A DNA stretch of 64,000 bases. Source: Paucibacter sp. B2R-40 (lineage in GTDB: Bacteria; Pseudomonadota; Gammaproteobacteria; Burkholderiales; Burkholderiaceae_C). Within the stretch, counting starts at the first letter, position 1, and each line of letters opens with the position of its first letter. The stretch lies in contig NZ_JAJIRP010000008.1 of assembly GCF_025717555.1 (NCBI RefSeq), positions 1-64,000 on the forward strand, in the 5' to 3' direction. Position numbers and translations under genes: made by a program. Below, piece after piece: positions 1-10,213 of this stretch. Below the pieces are notes generated by a model. The model saw nothing but the letters and a program-made list of their open reading frames with translations, had not been told where the DNA came from and did no database searches.

Positions 1-81
1 TCGGGCCTGGTGACGATGACGGGCGAGGGCAAGACCTTGTTGGATGATCCCAAGGTCAGGGCCGCTTATTTGGGGGAGTGA
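1..81 (+). CDS. Branched-chain amino-acid ABC transporter ATP-binding protein, C-terminal end (partial)
   Basis: The first 26 codons of the window are the end of a gene that begins upstream. The tail ends in KVRAAYLGE followed by TGA; the 'R.AYLG' ending is characteristic of LivG/LivF ATPases of the high-affinity branched-chain amino-acid ABC importers. Too little is present to tell LivF from LivG, or to see the Walker motifs. The last 16 bases overlap the end of the convergent hydrolase gene, so there is no intergenic terminator here. Confidence 0.7.
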   Translation, partial: SGLVTMTGEGKTLLDDPKVRAAYLGE

Positions 82-1217
82 GCGCCGGGCTCCGCGGCCA
101 ACACCCACTTGATCAGGCTGCGGAACAAGGCTTCTCTCGGGTAGCCGCGTTCGCTGGTGCTGGCGCGCATCAGACTGCTGGGGTGGCGCTCGCGCGGCAA
201 CGCAATGTCCCAATGATCGGCACGGGCCTCGGCCAAGAGACTGCTGCCGGGCAGAATCGCGTCCCGGCTAAGTAACTGTCCATCGTTGCGCGGGTCGATA
301 TTGTTCAGCGCGGCATTGAAGGGGCGCAGCGAGATGCCGATTTCGCTACTCTGAGCAAAACCGACCACCGAGTGGTAACGCAGTTCAGCCGGCGGAGGGT
401 GGGCGACCAGCCAGGCCACGCTTTCGCGCTGGGTCACGCTGCTGACTTCCCGGCCGTCCGAGGCCGAGCAGCCAAAGGGATCGATACGGGTCGACAGGCT
501 CTCGAACATGCCCTCAAAATGATCGGCCAAGCGAGTGCCCATCACCACGCCGGCGACCGAAACCAGGTCGGTGAGGGCAGCGGGCAAGCCCTTTTGACTT
601 TGCAGCAGGGCCAAGGCGCGCAAGCTGTCGGGCACACCTTTGGAATAGGCCAGCAGCACGATGCGCTTCACCTCGGGCCGTGCGGCCTCTTGCCGGATCG
701 CCTCGGCGACCCGCAGCGCATTGGCTTCGCTGGACTCTCTTCCCGCCACGGCGATCGAGCGAATGCCGGCCAGACCTAAGTCCGCATACTGACGGTAGGC
801 CTCGTTGCGGTTCAGGCCGCGCTCTCTGACCAAGCCGTCGCCAAAAGGCACCGATTGGTCCTCGAAACAATCGGCAAACAGACCCGGCACCAGCAGCACC
901 GCAGTGGCCGGCGCTTGTGCGGCAAAGCGTCGGTTTACTGCGTCCAGGTCGTCAGGTTTTCTTGGGGCTTGTTCGTCAATGCCATGCAACCAAGCGGCTA
1001 AGGCTTGCGGCTTGGGGCCAGGGTGGGCCTGTAACTCTTGCTCGAACAGTGCGGCAAAGGCCTGCCGCTCATCCATGACGCCTGCCGCGGCGATGGGCAA
1101 ATTGACGATGGGATGCGGGCTCAGCACATCGGGTGGCGCCACCCAGCTGGCGCAGCCGCTGCACAACAAGGTGAGGGTCAATGCGAGGCGAGGGAGGGCG
1201 GGAGAGCGAAAGTTCAT
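66..1217 (-). CDS. Alpha/beta-hydrolase-like putative lipoprotein
   Basis: About 383 residues. The N-terminus MNFRSPALPRLALTLTLLCSGC looks like a lipoprotein signal peptide, although the lipobox is imperfect because position -3 is Cys. The body has an alpha/beta-hydrolase feel: a hydrophobic strand followed by LLAYSKG (A-x-S-x-G, candidate nucleophile elbow) near residue 190. An in-frame ATG four codons upstream (start at 1229) is also possible and has an AAGG just before it. It is the last of three closely packed minus-strand genes, 6 to 18 bases after the phosphatase gene depending on start. Substrate is not evident. It may be an envelope esterase or lipase acting alongside the phosphatase and phospholipase D-like neighbours. 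Confidence 0.65.
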   Translation of the reverse strand: MNFRSPALPRLALTLTLLCSGCASWVAPPDVLSPHPIVNLPIAAAGVMDERQAFAALFEQELQAHPGPKPQALAAWLHGIDEQAPRKPDDLDAVNRRFAAQAPATAVLLVPGLFADCFEDQSVPFGDGLVRERGLNRNEAYRQYADLGLAGIRSIAVAGRESSEANALRVAEAIRQEAARPEVKRIVLLAYSKGVPDSLRALALLQSQKGLPAALTDLVSVAGVVMGTRLADHFEGMFESLSTRIDPFGCSASDGREVSSVTQRESVAWLVAHPPPAELRYHSVVGFAQSSEIGISLRPFNAALNNIDPRNDGQLLSRDAILPGSSLLAEARADHWDIALPRERHPSSLMRASTSERGYPREALFRSLIKWVLAAEPGAHSPK

Positions 1218-1235
1218 CTCGGAGATCATTCGCCT

Positions 1236-3062
1236 TCAGCGCATGCCGACGCTGGCTTCGGTCAAAAAGAAGCGTTCCGTGCGGCGCTTGGCTTCACTGC
1301 GGTTCTCATTGCGCGTTTCTTCGGTGGCATCAAAGTCGAGCTTGGCCGCTTGCACGGCGCGGCAAGTCATATAGGCCTTGGCTCGCGGCTCGGTCAAGTC
1401 GTCCAGATGGCCGCCCAGCAAATCGACAAGCTTGGCCTTGCGCCGAAACAGATCAACCTGCGCGGCGTGGTCCGCCGGCTGCTCGGCCTTCAGGTCAGCG
1501 ATGCATTCCACAAAATTGCTGCCGGTGCACCAGGTAGGGAACTCGGTGCGAATCAAGGCGCGCGTGTCGGCATTGAGAAAAGCCTTGACCTGCACAATCG
1601 CATCCAGCAGCGCGTCTTGATAGACATGGGCATGTTCGTACAAATCACTGTCGCAGTCCTTGCAATCCGGCCCGAAGCGGCTGAGCAGCCACTTGACCAC
1701 GCTGCCGCGTGATTCGCGTTGCTTGCGCACCAGCGCGTGATCCACCTCGCGAATGTCTTCCACCGCCACACCCAGGGTGCCGCAGGTCTGCGCCTCCCAG
1801 GCGGCCAGCAGATCGGCGTCACTGTGCACCGGCTGCTCGCCATGCGGCATCAGCTCGCCGCGTACCTTGATGCGATTGGTGTCTTCGTCATAGGCAAAAC
1901 TCACCCGTCGGTAGGCAATCGGCCAGTCGGACAGCGAACTGACATTAAGCTCCAACACGGGCCTGGGGTCGAGCTCGCGGTGCGCGGCCCAAAAACCCCG
2001 GTGCGTATGCGCCGACAAATAGACCAAGGGGTGTTCGAGCTCCGCCATCAGGCTGCGCAGCAAGAGTCTGGACGGCAGGCCCAAACCGCGCCAGTTGTGA
2101 TGGCCAGCGAAGACGATCAAATCGCCATCTCGCTTGGCCTCGCTGACCCAATGGCCGATGGCGCGTATCTGGTCCAGATTGACATGGCCGATGCTGCCGG
2201 GGCTGCGGCCCATCAAGGTGTCCCAGCTGCTGACCAAGGCGCCGGCCTGGTTGGTGTCCAGGCCAATCACGATCACGCGGCGCTTGGCCCCGGGCGCGGT
2301 TGGCAGCTGCAGGCGCTGCGCCAAAAAGGAGTCGGCGTAGGCATAGCCGTCCAGGACATGGGCTTCGATGCCGCTCAAGAAAGCAGCGGTGTTGGGGTTG
2401 CGCCAGCTGACCCGGTGGCTGCCTTTTGCGGGCGGCAACTTGATGCCGGGCTGGCTCGGCACGGCGGCCTGGCCACTCAGATACATCTGAATGAAGTCGC
2501 GCTTGCTGAAGGCCTCGTTTTCGGTTTTGTGTGCCTTGTCTTCCAGCGAGGCGCCGCGCCGGCAGGCTTGATTCCACTTTTGCGCGTCGCGGTTCAAGAC
2601 ATCATCAAGAATGCTGTAGCCGTAGATGCCGAACATCAGCCCGTCGTGATTGCCGGGCAGGATCGCGCCGGCCCGGCCCGCCGCGTTGAAGACCTTGCTC
2701 ATGCGCTGCGCCTCGGAGCGGCATGACATATCCAGCACATCGCCCAGATGAAGGAAGTTCTCCTCCGGGTGGGCCTGCAGCGCCCATTCCATGATGCGCC
2801 GCCCGAACAGCGGCTGCTCGGGCGGGCGCTGCGCGACCTCCACATAGGCATCTACCGCGCTGTCGTTGTCATACAACGGCCAGCCGGTTGGCTCATGCTC
2901 TTGGGTGTCGCCCAAAGCGACGATAGGGGTGGTCAGCTCAATATAGTTGCTAGACGGTTCGGCATCCGGTGCCGGCTGTGGGGCAAAGCTGGCGCAGGCG
3001 GTCAAGCTGGACAGGCAGACCAGCAAGGCAAACTGCGAGTAGGAGTAGAGGGCGCGCTGCAT
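1236..3062 (-). CDS. Calcineurin-like metallophosphoesterase, lipoprotein
   Basis: 608 residues with a clear lipoprotein signal (SSLTAC, Cys23), so probably anchored in the envelope. The metallophosphoesterase motifs appear in order: GDTQEHE at 51-57, GDVLD at 107-111, GNHD at 137-140, GHHN at 320-323 and AHTHRG at 351-356. These supply the usual two-metal ligands (Asp, Asn and His residues). The C-terminal ~200 residues after the catalytic core are Cys- and charge-rich and not recognised. The protein is longer than most one-domain phosphatases. The gene sits 6 bases after the upstream phospholipase D-like gene and 6 bases or slightly more before the hydrolase gene, so co-transcription is likely. 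The substrate cannot be read from sequence. Confidence 0.8.
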   Translation of the reverse strand: MQRALYSYSQFALLVCLSSLTACASFAPQPAPDAEPSSNYIELTTPIVALGDTQEHEPTGWPLYDNDSAVDAYVEVAQRPPEQPLFGRRIMEWALQAHPEENFLHLGDVLDMSCRSEAQRMSKVFNAAGRAGAILPGNHDGLMFGIYGYSILDDVLNRDAQKWNQACRRGASLEDKAHKTENEAFSKRDFIQMYLSGQAAVPSQPGIKLPPAKGSHRVSWRNPNTAAFLSGIEAHVLDGYAYADSFLAQRLQLPTAPGAKRRVIVIGLDTNQAGALVSSWDTLMGRSPGSIGHVNLDQIRAIGHWVSEAKRDGDLIVFAGHHNWRGLGLPSRLLLRSLMAELEHPLVYLSAHTHRGFWAAHRELDPRPVLELNVSSLSDWPIAYRRVSFAYDEDTNRIKVRGELMPHGEQPVHSDADLLAAWEAQTCGTLGVAVEDIREVDHALVRKQRESRGSVVKWLLSRFGPDCKDCDSDLYEHAHVYQDALLDAIVQVKAFLNADTRALIRTEFPTWCTGSNFVECIADLKAEQPADHAAQVDLFRRKAKLVDLLGGHLDDLTEPRAKAYMTCRAVQAAKLDFDATEETRNENRSEAKRRTERFFLTEASVGMR

Positions 3063-3068
3063 GAGTTC

Positions 3069-4631
3069 TCAGTAGTAGCTGGCCGGCATCAGTTTGAAAA
3101 ACCAGCTTTGTAGGCGCTGCCAGGGGCTGCGCGCCGGCGCTTGATCCAGCGGCGGGCCGTCGCTCTTCCATTGCACGCTGTTCTCGGGGCTGAGCTGCAA
3201 GGTCCAGCTATTTGCCGCTGTCATATCGCGGGCCATGCGAGCGGCCAGGGCAGCGCCGAGCAAGGGGCTTTCGATGATGACGCCCATTTCAGAATTGATC
3301 ACCTCGGAGCGCGGATCCAGATTCATGGAACCGATGAAGCTGCGCGTTTGGTCAATCACCATCGCCTTGGTGTGCAGGCCGGCAAATTCGGTACGCACCG
3401 GTGGGGTGTCGACGAAATCAGCCTTGATGGCGGCGTCGGGGCGCAGCTCATACAGCGCCGTGCCGGTAATCAGAATGGGTTTGCGCCAGTCCTCGTAATG
3501 CGCGTTGACGGCCGGCACATCGTGCGAGGCCAGCGAGTTGGTCAGGATGCGTACCTTTACACCGCGCCCGTTCAACTCGGCCAGATCGCTCATGAAATTC
3601 GCGTCCGGGATGATGTAGGCGTTGGTGATCAGCACTTCTTTTTGCGCCGACCGCATCAAGGCGCGAAAGGCCTCCGGCATGTGATTGTGTGTGCCCGCTG
3701 CGCGCGAGGGTGAATCGGTATGCACCGTGCTGATGCCCAGAGCCAGCGATGGCCCCAAATTGGCCAGATCGTCCGTCCAGCTGCGCCGCCCAGCCAGCAA
3801 CTCTTGCATGGCCGGGTGGGCCGCGGCGGCTTCGGGTATTTCCAAAGTGGCTGGCGTCACGCGGCCCTCCGGATGATGGCTGCCCGGCGGAATCGCCCGC
3901 ACCCAGTCGCTGTTCCAGTAACGATCGAAGACGGCGCTGGCCTGACGAGCCACGGGGCCAACGCCCAGCACATCCAGATCATGGAAGCTGAACTCGGCCA
4001 GCAGGCCGAAATACTCGTCACCGATATTGCGCCCGCCAATGATGGCGACCCGGTTGTCCACAATCATCTGCTTGTTGTGCATGCGCCGGTTGAGGCGGCC
4101 GAAGTCGGCCGCGCCTTCGGCCACCCGGCCCAACCAGTCACGCTGCTGCCAGGCATTGAAAGTACGGATCTGGATATTGGGGTGCGAGTCGATATGGGCC
4201 AGCAAATCGTCGCGTAGTTCGGGCGAGCTCATGCGGCGCAGCATGGTGCTGAGGTCGTCAAACAGCATGCGCACCTTGACGCCGCGCTCGGCGGCCGCAA
4301 TCACGCGGGCCATCAAAAGCTGACCGCTGGCGTCACCAAACCAGACGTAGTACTGCAAATCCAGGCTGTGGCTGGCTTGGTCAATCAGGGCGAGCCGCCA
4401 TTTCAAGCCCTCGGAGTTCTTCTCCAACAGGCGAAAGCCGGACACTTGGTCGCCATGCGTGTCAATCCATTGAGCTTCCAGTCCGGCCAAGGGCCCCGAG
4501 GCGCTAGGTGCAGCGGCATAGGCCGGCGCGGGCTTGGGCAGCAGGGGAGGCGGCGCCGATGCACAGGCCGCGAGAAGCAGCGTTGCGACCAGCAAAAAAC
4601 CGCGACGCGACCATGGCTCAAGCTGTGACAT
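3069..4631 (-). CDS. Phospholipase D family protein, cardiolipin synthase C-like lipoprotein
   Basis: About 520 residues with a lipoprotein signal (LLLAAC). Two phospholipase D HxKxxxxD motifs are present: HNKQMIVD near residue 185 followed by IIGGRN, and HTKAMVID near residue 425 followed by GSMNLDPRS. The duplicated motif, the GGRN and GSMN pockets and the overall length match the ClsC/YmdC type of cardiolipin synthase, which joins phosphatidylglycerol with another phospholipid. ClsC works with a partner (YmdB) in E. coli; no such partner is adjacent here. The first gene of the three-gene lipoprotein cluster. The start at 4631 was chosen because it gives a normal-length signal peptide; an ATG five codons upstream (4646) cannot be excluded, and neither has a clear ribosome binding site. 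Confidence 0.8.
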   Translation of the reverse strand: MSQLEPWSRRGFLLVATLLLAACASAPPPLLPKPAPAYAAAPSASGPLAGLEAQWIDTHGDQVSGFRLLEKNSEGLKWRLALIDQASHSLDLQYYVWFGDASGQLLMARVIAAAERGVKVRMLFDDLSTMLRRMSSPELRDDLLAHIDSHPNIQIRTFNAWQQRDWLGRVAEGAADFGRLNRRMHNKQMIVDNRVAIIGGRNIGDEYFGLLAEFSFHDLDVLGVGPVARQASAVFDRYWNSDWVRAIPPGSHHPEGRVTPATLEIPEAAAAHPAMQELLAGRRSWTDDLANLGPSLALGISTVHTDSPSRAAGTHNHMPEAFRALMRSAQKEVLITNAYIIPDANFMSDLAELNGRGVKVRILTNSLASHDVPAVNAHYEDWRKPILITGTALYELRPDAAIKADFVDTPPVRTEFAGLHTKAMVIDQTRSFIGSMNLDPRSEVINSEMGVIIESPLLGAALAARMARDMTAANSWTLQLSPENSVQWKSDGPPLDQAPARSPWQRLQSWFFKLMPASYY

Positions 4632-4825
4632 CAAATTGGATCGCATCAGAACAAGGCGGTGAAAATTGACGCCGAGAATAGTAGCAGTGTGGATGTGAAC
4701 TAGGCTTGCTTGGTCTCTGGCTCAGGCTTGTTTGAATGAACGCTAAAAGCGCGTGGCGTCAGCATAAATACTTGCTCGAAAGACCTTTTCGTACCTCGCT
4801 TGTAACCCGTGGGTCGGTCGAATCT

Positions 4826-4840
4826 TGTAATATGGTTACC
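4826..4840. promoter_or_regulatory. HexR-like palindrome upstream of edd
   Basis: The sequence TGTAATATGGTTACC contains the dyad GTAA-N5-TTAC and matches most positions of the HexR operator consensus TGTARTWWWAYTACA. HexR is the RpiR-family repressor, released by KDPG, that controls zwf/edd/eda in many proteobacteria. The dyad lies 36-50 bases before the edd start and includes a -10-like TAATAT (4828-4833), which would let a repressor block the promoter. No convincing -35 is visible at 17 bases. No hexR gene lies in this window, so assignment rests on the site alone. Confidence 0.45.
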
Positions 4841-4875
4841 AACTTTCACCTCTCCGAGTTACATCGGTCGTGTAA

Positions 4876-6693
<1,818 letters not shown>

Positions 6694-6730
6694 GTCTGTT
6701 GACCTTCAATAACAAGTTAGGAAAGCATCC

Positions 6731-7363
6731 ATGAGCATCACCAACACACTCAGCCTGGCAAGTTTCGGCCCAGTCATTCCTGTCATCGTGATCCAGCGCC
6801 TGGAAGACGCCGTGCCGCTGGCCCAGGCCTTGGTGGCCGGCGGCGTGCGTGTGCTGGAAGTGACATTGCGCACCGCCTGCGCCTTGCAGGCGATGGAAGC
6901 GATGGCGCGCGCGGTGCCTGAGGCCATCGTCGGCGCCGGCACCTTGCGCACGGTTGAAGATGTGCGGGCGGCACGCAATGCCGGTTGCCAGTTCGGCGTC
7001 AGCCCCGGTTTCACGGATGCGATCGGCGCGGCCTGCAGCGAGCAAGGCCTGCCCTTGCTGCCTGGCGTGTCGACCGCCAGCGAAGTGATGCAGGCGAACG
7101 CCGCCGGCTACAACTTCCTGAAGCTGTTCCCAGCCGTGGCGGTGGGCGGCATCAATCTGCTCAAGGCCCTGGGCGGTCCCTTTCCCGATGTGGCGTTTTG
7201 CCCCACCGGCGGCATCACGTTGGACACCGCGCCGCAGTTCTTGAGCCTGCCTAACGTCAAGGTGTGTGGTGGTTCCTGGTTGACGCCGCAAGACGCGGTG
7301 GATGCCGGCGACTGGGCGCGCATTACCAAGCTGGCGCTTGAGGCCGCTGCGATCAAGCGTTAA
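6731..7363 (+). CDS. eda: KDPG aldolase (2-dehydro-3-deoxyphosphogluconate aldolase)
   Basis: 210 residues, the normal length. It cleaves KDPG to pyruvate and glyceraldehyde-3-phosphate, completing the Entner-Doudoroff pathway begun by the preceding edd gene. The Schiff-base lysine is K131 in NFLKLFPA; the catalytic glutamate is E43 in VLEVTLR, and GAGT lies at about 68-71. The phosphate-binding loop PTGGI follows. An AGGA ribosome binding site precedes the ATG. The gene ends 15 bases before the end of a convergent small gene. Confidence 0.95.
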   Translation: MSITNTLSLASFGPVIPVIVIQRLEDAVPLAQALVAGGVRVLEVTLRTACALQAMEAMARAVPEAIVGAGTLRTVEDVRAARNAGCQFGVSPGFTDAIGAACSEQGLPLLPGVSTASEVMQANAAGYNFLKLFPAVAVGGINLLKALGGPFPDVAFCPTGGITLDTAPQFLSLPNVKVCGGSWLTPQDAVDAGDWARITKLALEAAAIKR

Positions 7364-7378
7364 TTCGCAGGCAAAGGC

Positions 7379-7789
7379 CTATTCAGCATCGCTGATGCTC
7401 AGGCCTTGCTCGGCGAGCCAGGCCAGGCCTTCATCGATGTTGGCACTGCTGCGATATGGGGCAATGCTCAATGCTCGTTCGGCCAGCTTGCGCACCATCA
7501 CGGCATGAAAGCGCGAGGGCAAGACATCGGTCACGGCCACCATGCCGTGTTTCACGCCGTCTTCAAAAAACTGCCACCAGGCCTCCAGCGCCTCGGGCGT
7601 GCCGCCGTCCCAATCGAGTGCGTTGCTGAGCAAGCCCCAGCTCGCGTCGCCTCGCTGCAGCCACATGGCGCGAGCCTCACGATGCAAGTTCTTGGCCGCC
7701 TGCTCATTCCACGCGCCCATGTAAACGGCCATCAAGATATCGCCTTGCCAGCGCAGCGAATAGTCTCCATGTTGCGACCAGTCGACCAT
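7379..7789 (-). CDS. Hypothetical protein, STAS/SpoIIAA-like size and pattern
   Basis: About 136 residues when started at MVDWSQHGDYSL, the internal ATG that follows the end of the upstream oxidoreductase gene by 34 bases. A longer reading would run into that gene. The pattern (hydrophobic strand ILMAVYMGAWNEQAAKN, helix, GLLSNALDWDGGTPEALEAWWQFF) resembles small single-domain STAS-like or SpoIIAA-like proteins, which have this strand-helix alternation. No catalytic motif is seen and the function is unknown. It may be transcribed with the dsbA-like and eamA genes upstream on the same strand. Confidence 0.6.
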   Translation of the reverse strand: MVDWSQHGDYSLRWQGDILMAVYMGAWNEQAAKNLHREARAMWLQRGDASWGLLSNALDWDGGTPEALEAWWQFFEDGVKHGMVAVTDVLPSRFHAVMVRKLAERALSIAPYRSSANIDEGLAWLAEQGLSISDAE

Positions 7790-7823
7790 GCCTATCGTCC
7801 CAAGATGTCGCGAGCTGCTTTGT

Positions 7824-8477
7824 TCAGGCCGCCCCGGTCTGCTCAGCGGCGGCAATCTGCCTCAGTGCTTGCTCGAAGACCTCGGGCGGCTGGCCGCCCG
7901 AAATCAAATGGCGTTGATTGATGATGACGGCGGGCACCGAGCTGATGCCCTGGGCTTGCCAGAAGGCCTCGGCTTCGCGAACTTCATCGGCCAAATCGTT
8001 TGAGCTCAAGAGTTTGCTGGCCTCTTGGGAGTCCAGACCAACGGTGACTGCTGCTTCCAGCAAGACCGCGTGCGAGCTCGGATCTTTACCTTCGGTGAAA
8101 TAGGCGGTCAACAAGGCCAGCTTCAGGCGATGCTGCAAGTGCGGGTATTGCAAGCCGGCCCAATGCAGCAAGCGGTGCGCATCGAAAGTGTTGTAAATGC
8201 GGTCACGCGCGCCCTTGGTGAAACTGAAGCCCAGCTCGGCGCCGCGGGCCCGAATCGCCTCGCGGGTTTGTTCCAGCTGAGCCGGTGCCGCGCCATATTT
8301 GCGCGCCAGGTGAGCATTGATTTCTTCGCCTTCAGCGGCCATTTGCGGATTCAGCTCGAAGGGCTGAAAGTGCAGCTCGACTTGCAGCCCCGGCAACTTC
8401 TCCATGGCTTGTTCGAGAGACTTGAGCCCGATGGCGCACCAGGGGCAGGAAACGTCGGAGACAAAATCGATTCGCAT
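7824..8477 (-). CDS. DsbA family oxidoreductase, FrnE/2-hydroxychromene isomerase-like
   Basis: 217 residues. It starts with MRIDFVSDVSCPWC, which places a thioredoxin-like CPWC active site at residues 11-14 directly after the first strand, with no signal peptide. This arrangement is typical of the cytoplasmic FrnE-like branch of the DsbA family, whose members catalyse thiol-disulfide exchange. Supporting segments are HFQPFELNPQM and FFTEGKD-type sequence near 110 (AYFTEGKDPSS), and VPAVIINQRHLISGGQP near the end, the cis-Pro region followed by the usual GGQP. The start at 8477 removes an upstream extension that would overlap the eamA gene. Confidence 0.88.
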   Translation of the reverse strand: MRIDFVSDVSCPWCAIGLKSLEQAMEKLPGLQVELHFQPFELNPQMAAEGEEINAHLARKYGAAPAQLEQTREAIRARGAELGFSFTKGARDRIYNTFDAHRLLHWAGLQYPHLQHRLKLALLTAYFTEGKDPSSHAVLLEAAVTVGLDSQEASKLLSSNDLADEVREAEAFWQAQGISSVPAVIINQRHLISGGQPPEVFEQALRQIAAAEQTGAA

Positions 8478-8490
8478 GCCCGGCACTTTA

Positions 8491-9402
8491 TCAGCCCGTG
8501 CCTTGCCGCGCCGGCCAGGTCGCCAGCAGCACACCTGCCAAGGCCAATGCATAGGCCCCCGCCTGCAGCAGACCCAATTGCTCCCCCAGCGCCAGGCCGA
8601 CCAAGGCGGTGGCGATGGGCAGGAAGACCATGAAGACGCCGGCCTTGGCCGCCGGCACCTGGCGCAGGCCCGTCATCCACAGCCAGACGCTGAGCATGCT
8701 GGCCGTCGCAGCGTAAAAGACCAGCAAAGCCCAGCTCGACCAGCCGGGCCGTAGAAAGTCAAACTGCCAGGCCTGCCACAGACCCAGCGGCGTGACCAAG
8801 GCCAGGCCCCATAGATTGATCAAGGCGCTGATGCGGCGGGCCGAGATTTGCGCGGTCAGTCGCTTGCCGATGACCACATAACTGGCCTCGCAGAACGTGG
8901 CAGCGAGCAGCAGAGCGGCCCCCAGCGGTGTGGCGGCCGCAGCTCCCTGTGAAGGGTCGCGCGTGAGCGCCACCAAGCTGATGCCGGCCACGCCGAGCAA
9001 GACGGCGAGCCCGCCGCGTGTGCTGATTTTTTCCTTGAGAAAAATCCGGCTGAGCAAGGCGACGGCCGCCGGAATACCGGCCAGTATCACGCCCGCGACG
9101 ATGGCCGAGCTGTAGCGCAGGCCAAAAAGCAGGCAGATCGAAAACAGAAAGTTGCCGATGAAGGATTCAAAAAAAAGCAGCCAGCGGGTACGCCCATCCA
9201 GGGCCGGCTCGGCGGGGCCGGGTTTGAGCCAAGACGCCATCAGCAGCGCCGCAATAGCAAAGCGCAGCCAGGCCAACAAAAACACCGGAAAAGCCAGCAA
9301 GAGCAGCTTGGACAGGCCCACATAGCTGCCAACCAGGCTGGTGCTGAGAGCGAGGGCGGCGTAAGCGCGCCAAGGCGTGGGCGTCAGAGTTTTGCTGTGC
9401 AT
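8491..9402 (-). CDS. EamA family (DMT superfamily) transporter
   Basis: About 303 residues made almost entirely of hydrophobic helices, consistent with the usual ten transmembrane segments in two five-helix EamA repeats (for example the segments starting AALALSTSLVGSYVG and LLFFESFIGNFLFSICLLFG). DMT exporters move metabolites, amino acids or drugs out of the cell; the substrate is not predictable here. The start MHSKTLTP was chosen over a longer reading because the extension has no transmembrane or signal character. The gene lies 13 bases before the DsbA-like gene. A second, unrelated EamA gene occurs at 33.1-34.0 kb. Confidence 0.85.
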   Translation of the reverse strand: MHSKTLTPTPWRAYAALALSTSLVGSYVGLSKLLLLAFPVFLLAWLRFAIAALLMASWLKPGPAEPALDGRTRWLLFFESFIGNFLFSICLLFGLRYSSAIVAGVILAGIPAAVALLSRIFLKEKISTRGGLAVLLGVAGISLVALTRDPSQGAAAATPLGAALLLAATFCEASYVVIGKRLTAQISARRISALINLWGLALVTPLGLWQAWQFDFLRPGWSSWALLVFYAATASMLSVWLWMTGLRQVPAAKAGVFMVFLPIATALVGLALGEQLGLLQAGAYALALAGVLLATWPARQGTG

Positions 9403-9435
9403 CGGCCCTTCAAGTGCAGATTCAATCCCATCGCG

Positions 9436-9462
9436 AAAAAAAACCCTGGCGCGGGGCCAGGG
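9436..9462 (-). terminator. Rho-independent terminator after the cytochrome c gene
   Basis: On the minus strand a 7-bp stem (CCCTGGC paired with GCCAGGG, 5-base loop) is followed by eight T residues. It lies 25 bases beyond the stop of the cytochrome c gene and just upstream of the eamA start, so it separates those two minus-strand genes. Confidence 0.85.
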
Positions 9463-9487
9463 CTTGCTGCTCATCACATCAACAAGC

Positions 9488-9808
9488 TCATTTGGCTGTC
9501 AGCACCCAGGCTGCCAAGACCTTGGCTTCAGCAGGCGACACTTGCCCATTGGCCGGCATCGGCACCGGACCCCAGACGCCGGCGCCGCCTTTGACGATCT
9601 TGTCGGCCAGCTTGGCCACGGCGTCCTTGTCCTTGGCGTATTTGGCCGCCACGTCCTTGTATGCCGGACCGACAATCTTTTTGTCGATGGCATGGCAAGC
9701 CATGCAGTTCTTCTTTTGCGCCAGCTCGGCATTGGCAAAGGCGGCCGGCGCCAGAGCGATAGCCACCAAGGCGGTCAACGCAGGTAGAAAAGTCGTGGAG
9801 AATTTCAT
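9488..9808 (-). CDS. Class I c-type cytochrome (cytochrome c-551/c8-like)
   Basis: 106 residues. It has a Sec signal peptide cut near AFA-NAE and one haem-attachment motif CMACH close to the mature N-terminus. A methionine ligand candidate lies in VPMPANGQV, followed by the C-terminal helix EAKVLAAWVL. Size and layout match small periplasmic monohaem cytochromes that carry electrons to cytochrome oxidases or nitrite reductase. An AAAGGA ribosome binding site precedes the start. It is a single-gene unit, closed by a strong terminator. Confidence 0.92.
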   Translation of the reverse strand: MKFSTTFLPALTALVAIALAPAAFANAELAQKKNCMACHAIDKKIVGPAYKDVAAKYAKDKDAVAKLADKIVKGGAGVWGPVPMPANGQVSPAEAKVLAAWVLTAK

Positions 9809-9945
9809 GCGGTCCTTTCGCTTACAAACAAAAATACTGACGCCCCGTCTAGGGTTGAATGTGAACTACAGTTTGCCCAAGGCAAAGCTTGGCTCATTCT
9901 AGAGTGCTGACCCAGCCCCTCGCACCATCAACCGGAGATCTCTTT

Positions 9946-10194
9946 ATGTGGTTTGTTGCAATCGGCGTGTTGACGCTGCTGCTGAAGCTGTTGGGCGTGG
10001 CGCCGGTGGCGGGCTGGAACTGGTTGCTGGTGTTGGCGCCCTTCGCCTTGGCGGTGGTTTGGTGGGCATGGGCCGATTCAAGTGGTTTGACGCAGCGCAA
10101 AGCCATGCAAAGAATGGAAGAACGCAAAGCCGCACGACGGGAGAAGAACGTCGTGGCCTTGGGTCAGGGTGATCCGAACAAAAAACGCCGGTGA
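9946..10194 (+). CDS. Small tryptophan-rich membrane protein
   Basis: About 82 residues: MWFVAIGVLTLLLKLL, a second helix containing NWLLVLAPFALAVVWWAW, then a basic, highly charged tail (QRKAMQRMEERKAARREKN). It matches the family of small Trp-rich proteins (TIGR04438) described only from betaproteobacteria. Two transmembrane helices with a cytoplasmic basic tail are likely. The ATG at 9946 was preferred over one 57 bases upstream because a GGAG site sits 8 bases before it and the protein begins with the first helix. Function unknown. Confidence 0.75.
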   Translation: MWFVAIGVLTLLLKLLGVAPVAGWNWLLVLAPFALAVVWWAWADSSGLTQRKAMQRMEERKAARREKNVVALGQGDPNKKRR

Positions 10195-10213
10195 AGCGTG
10201 GCCCGGCAAGAGC

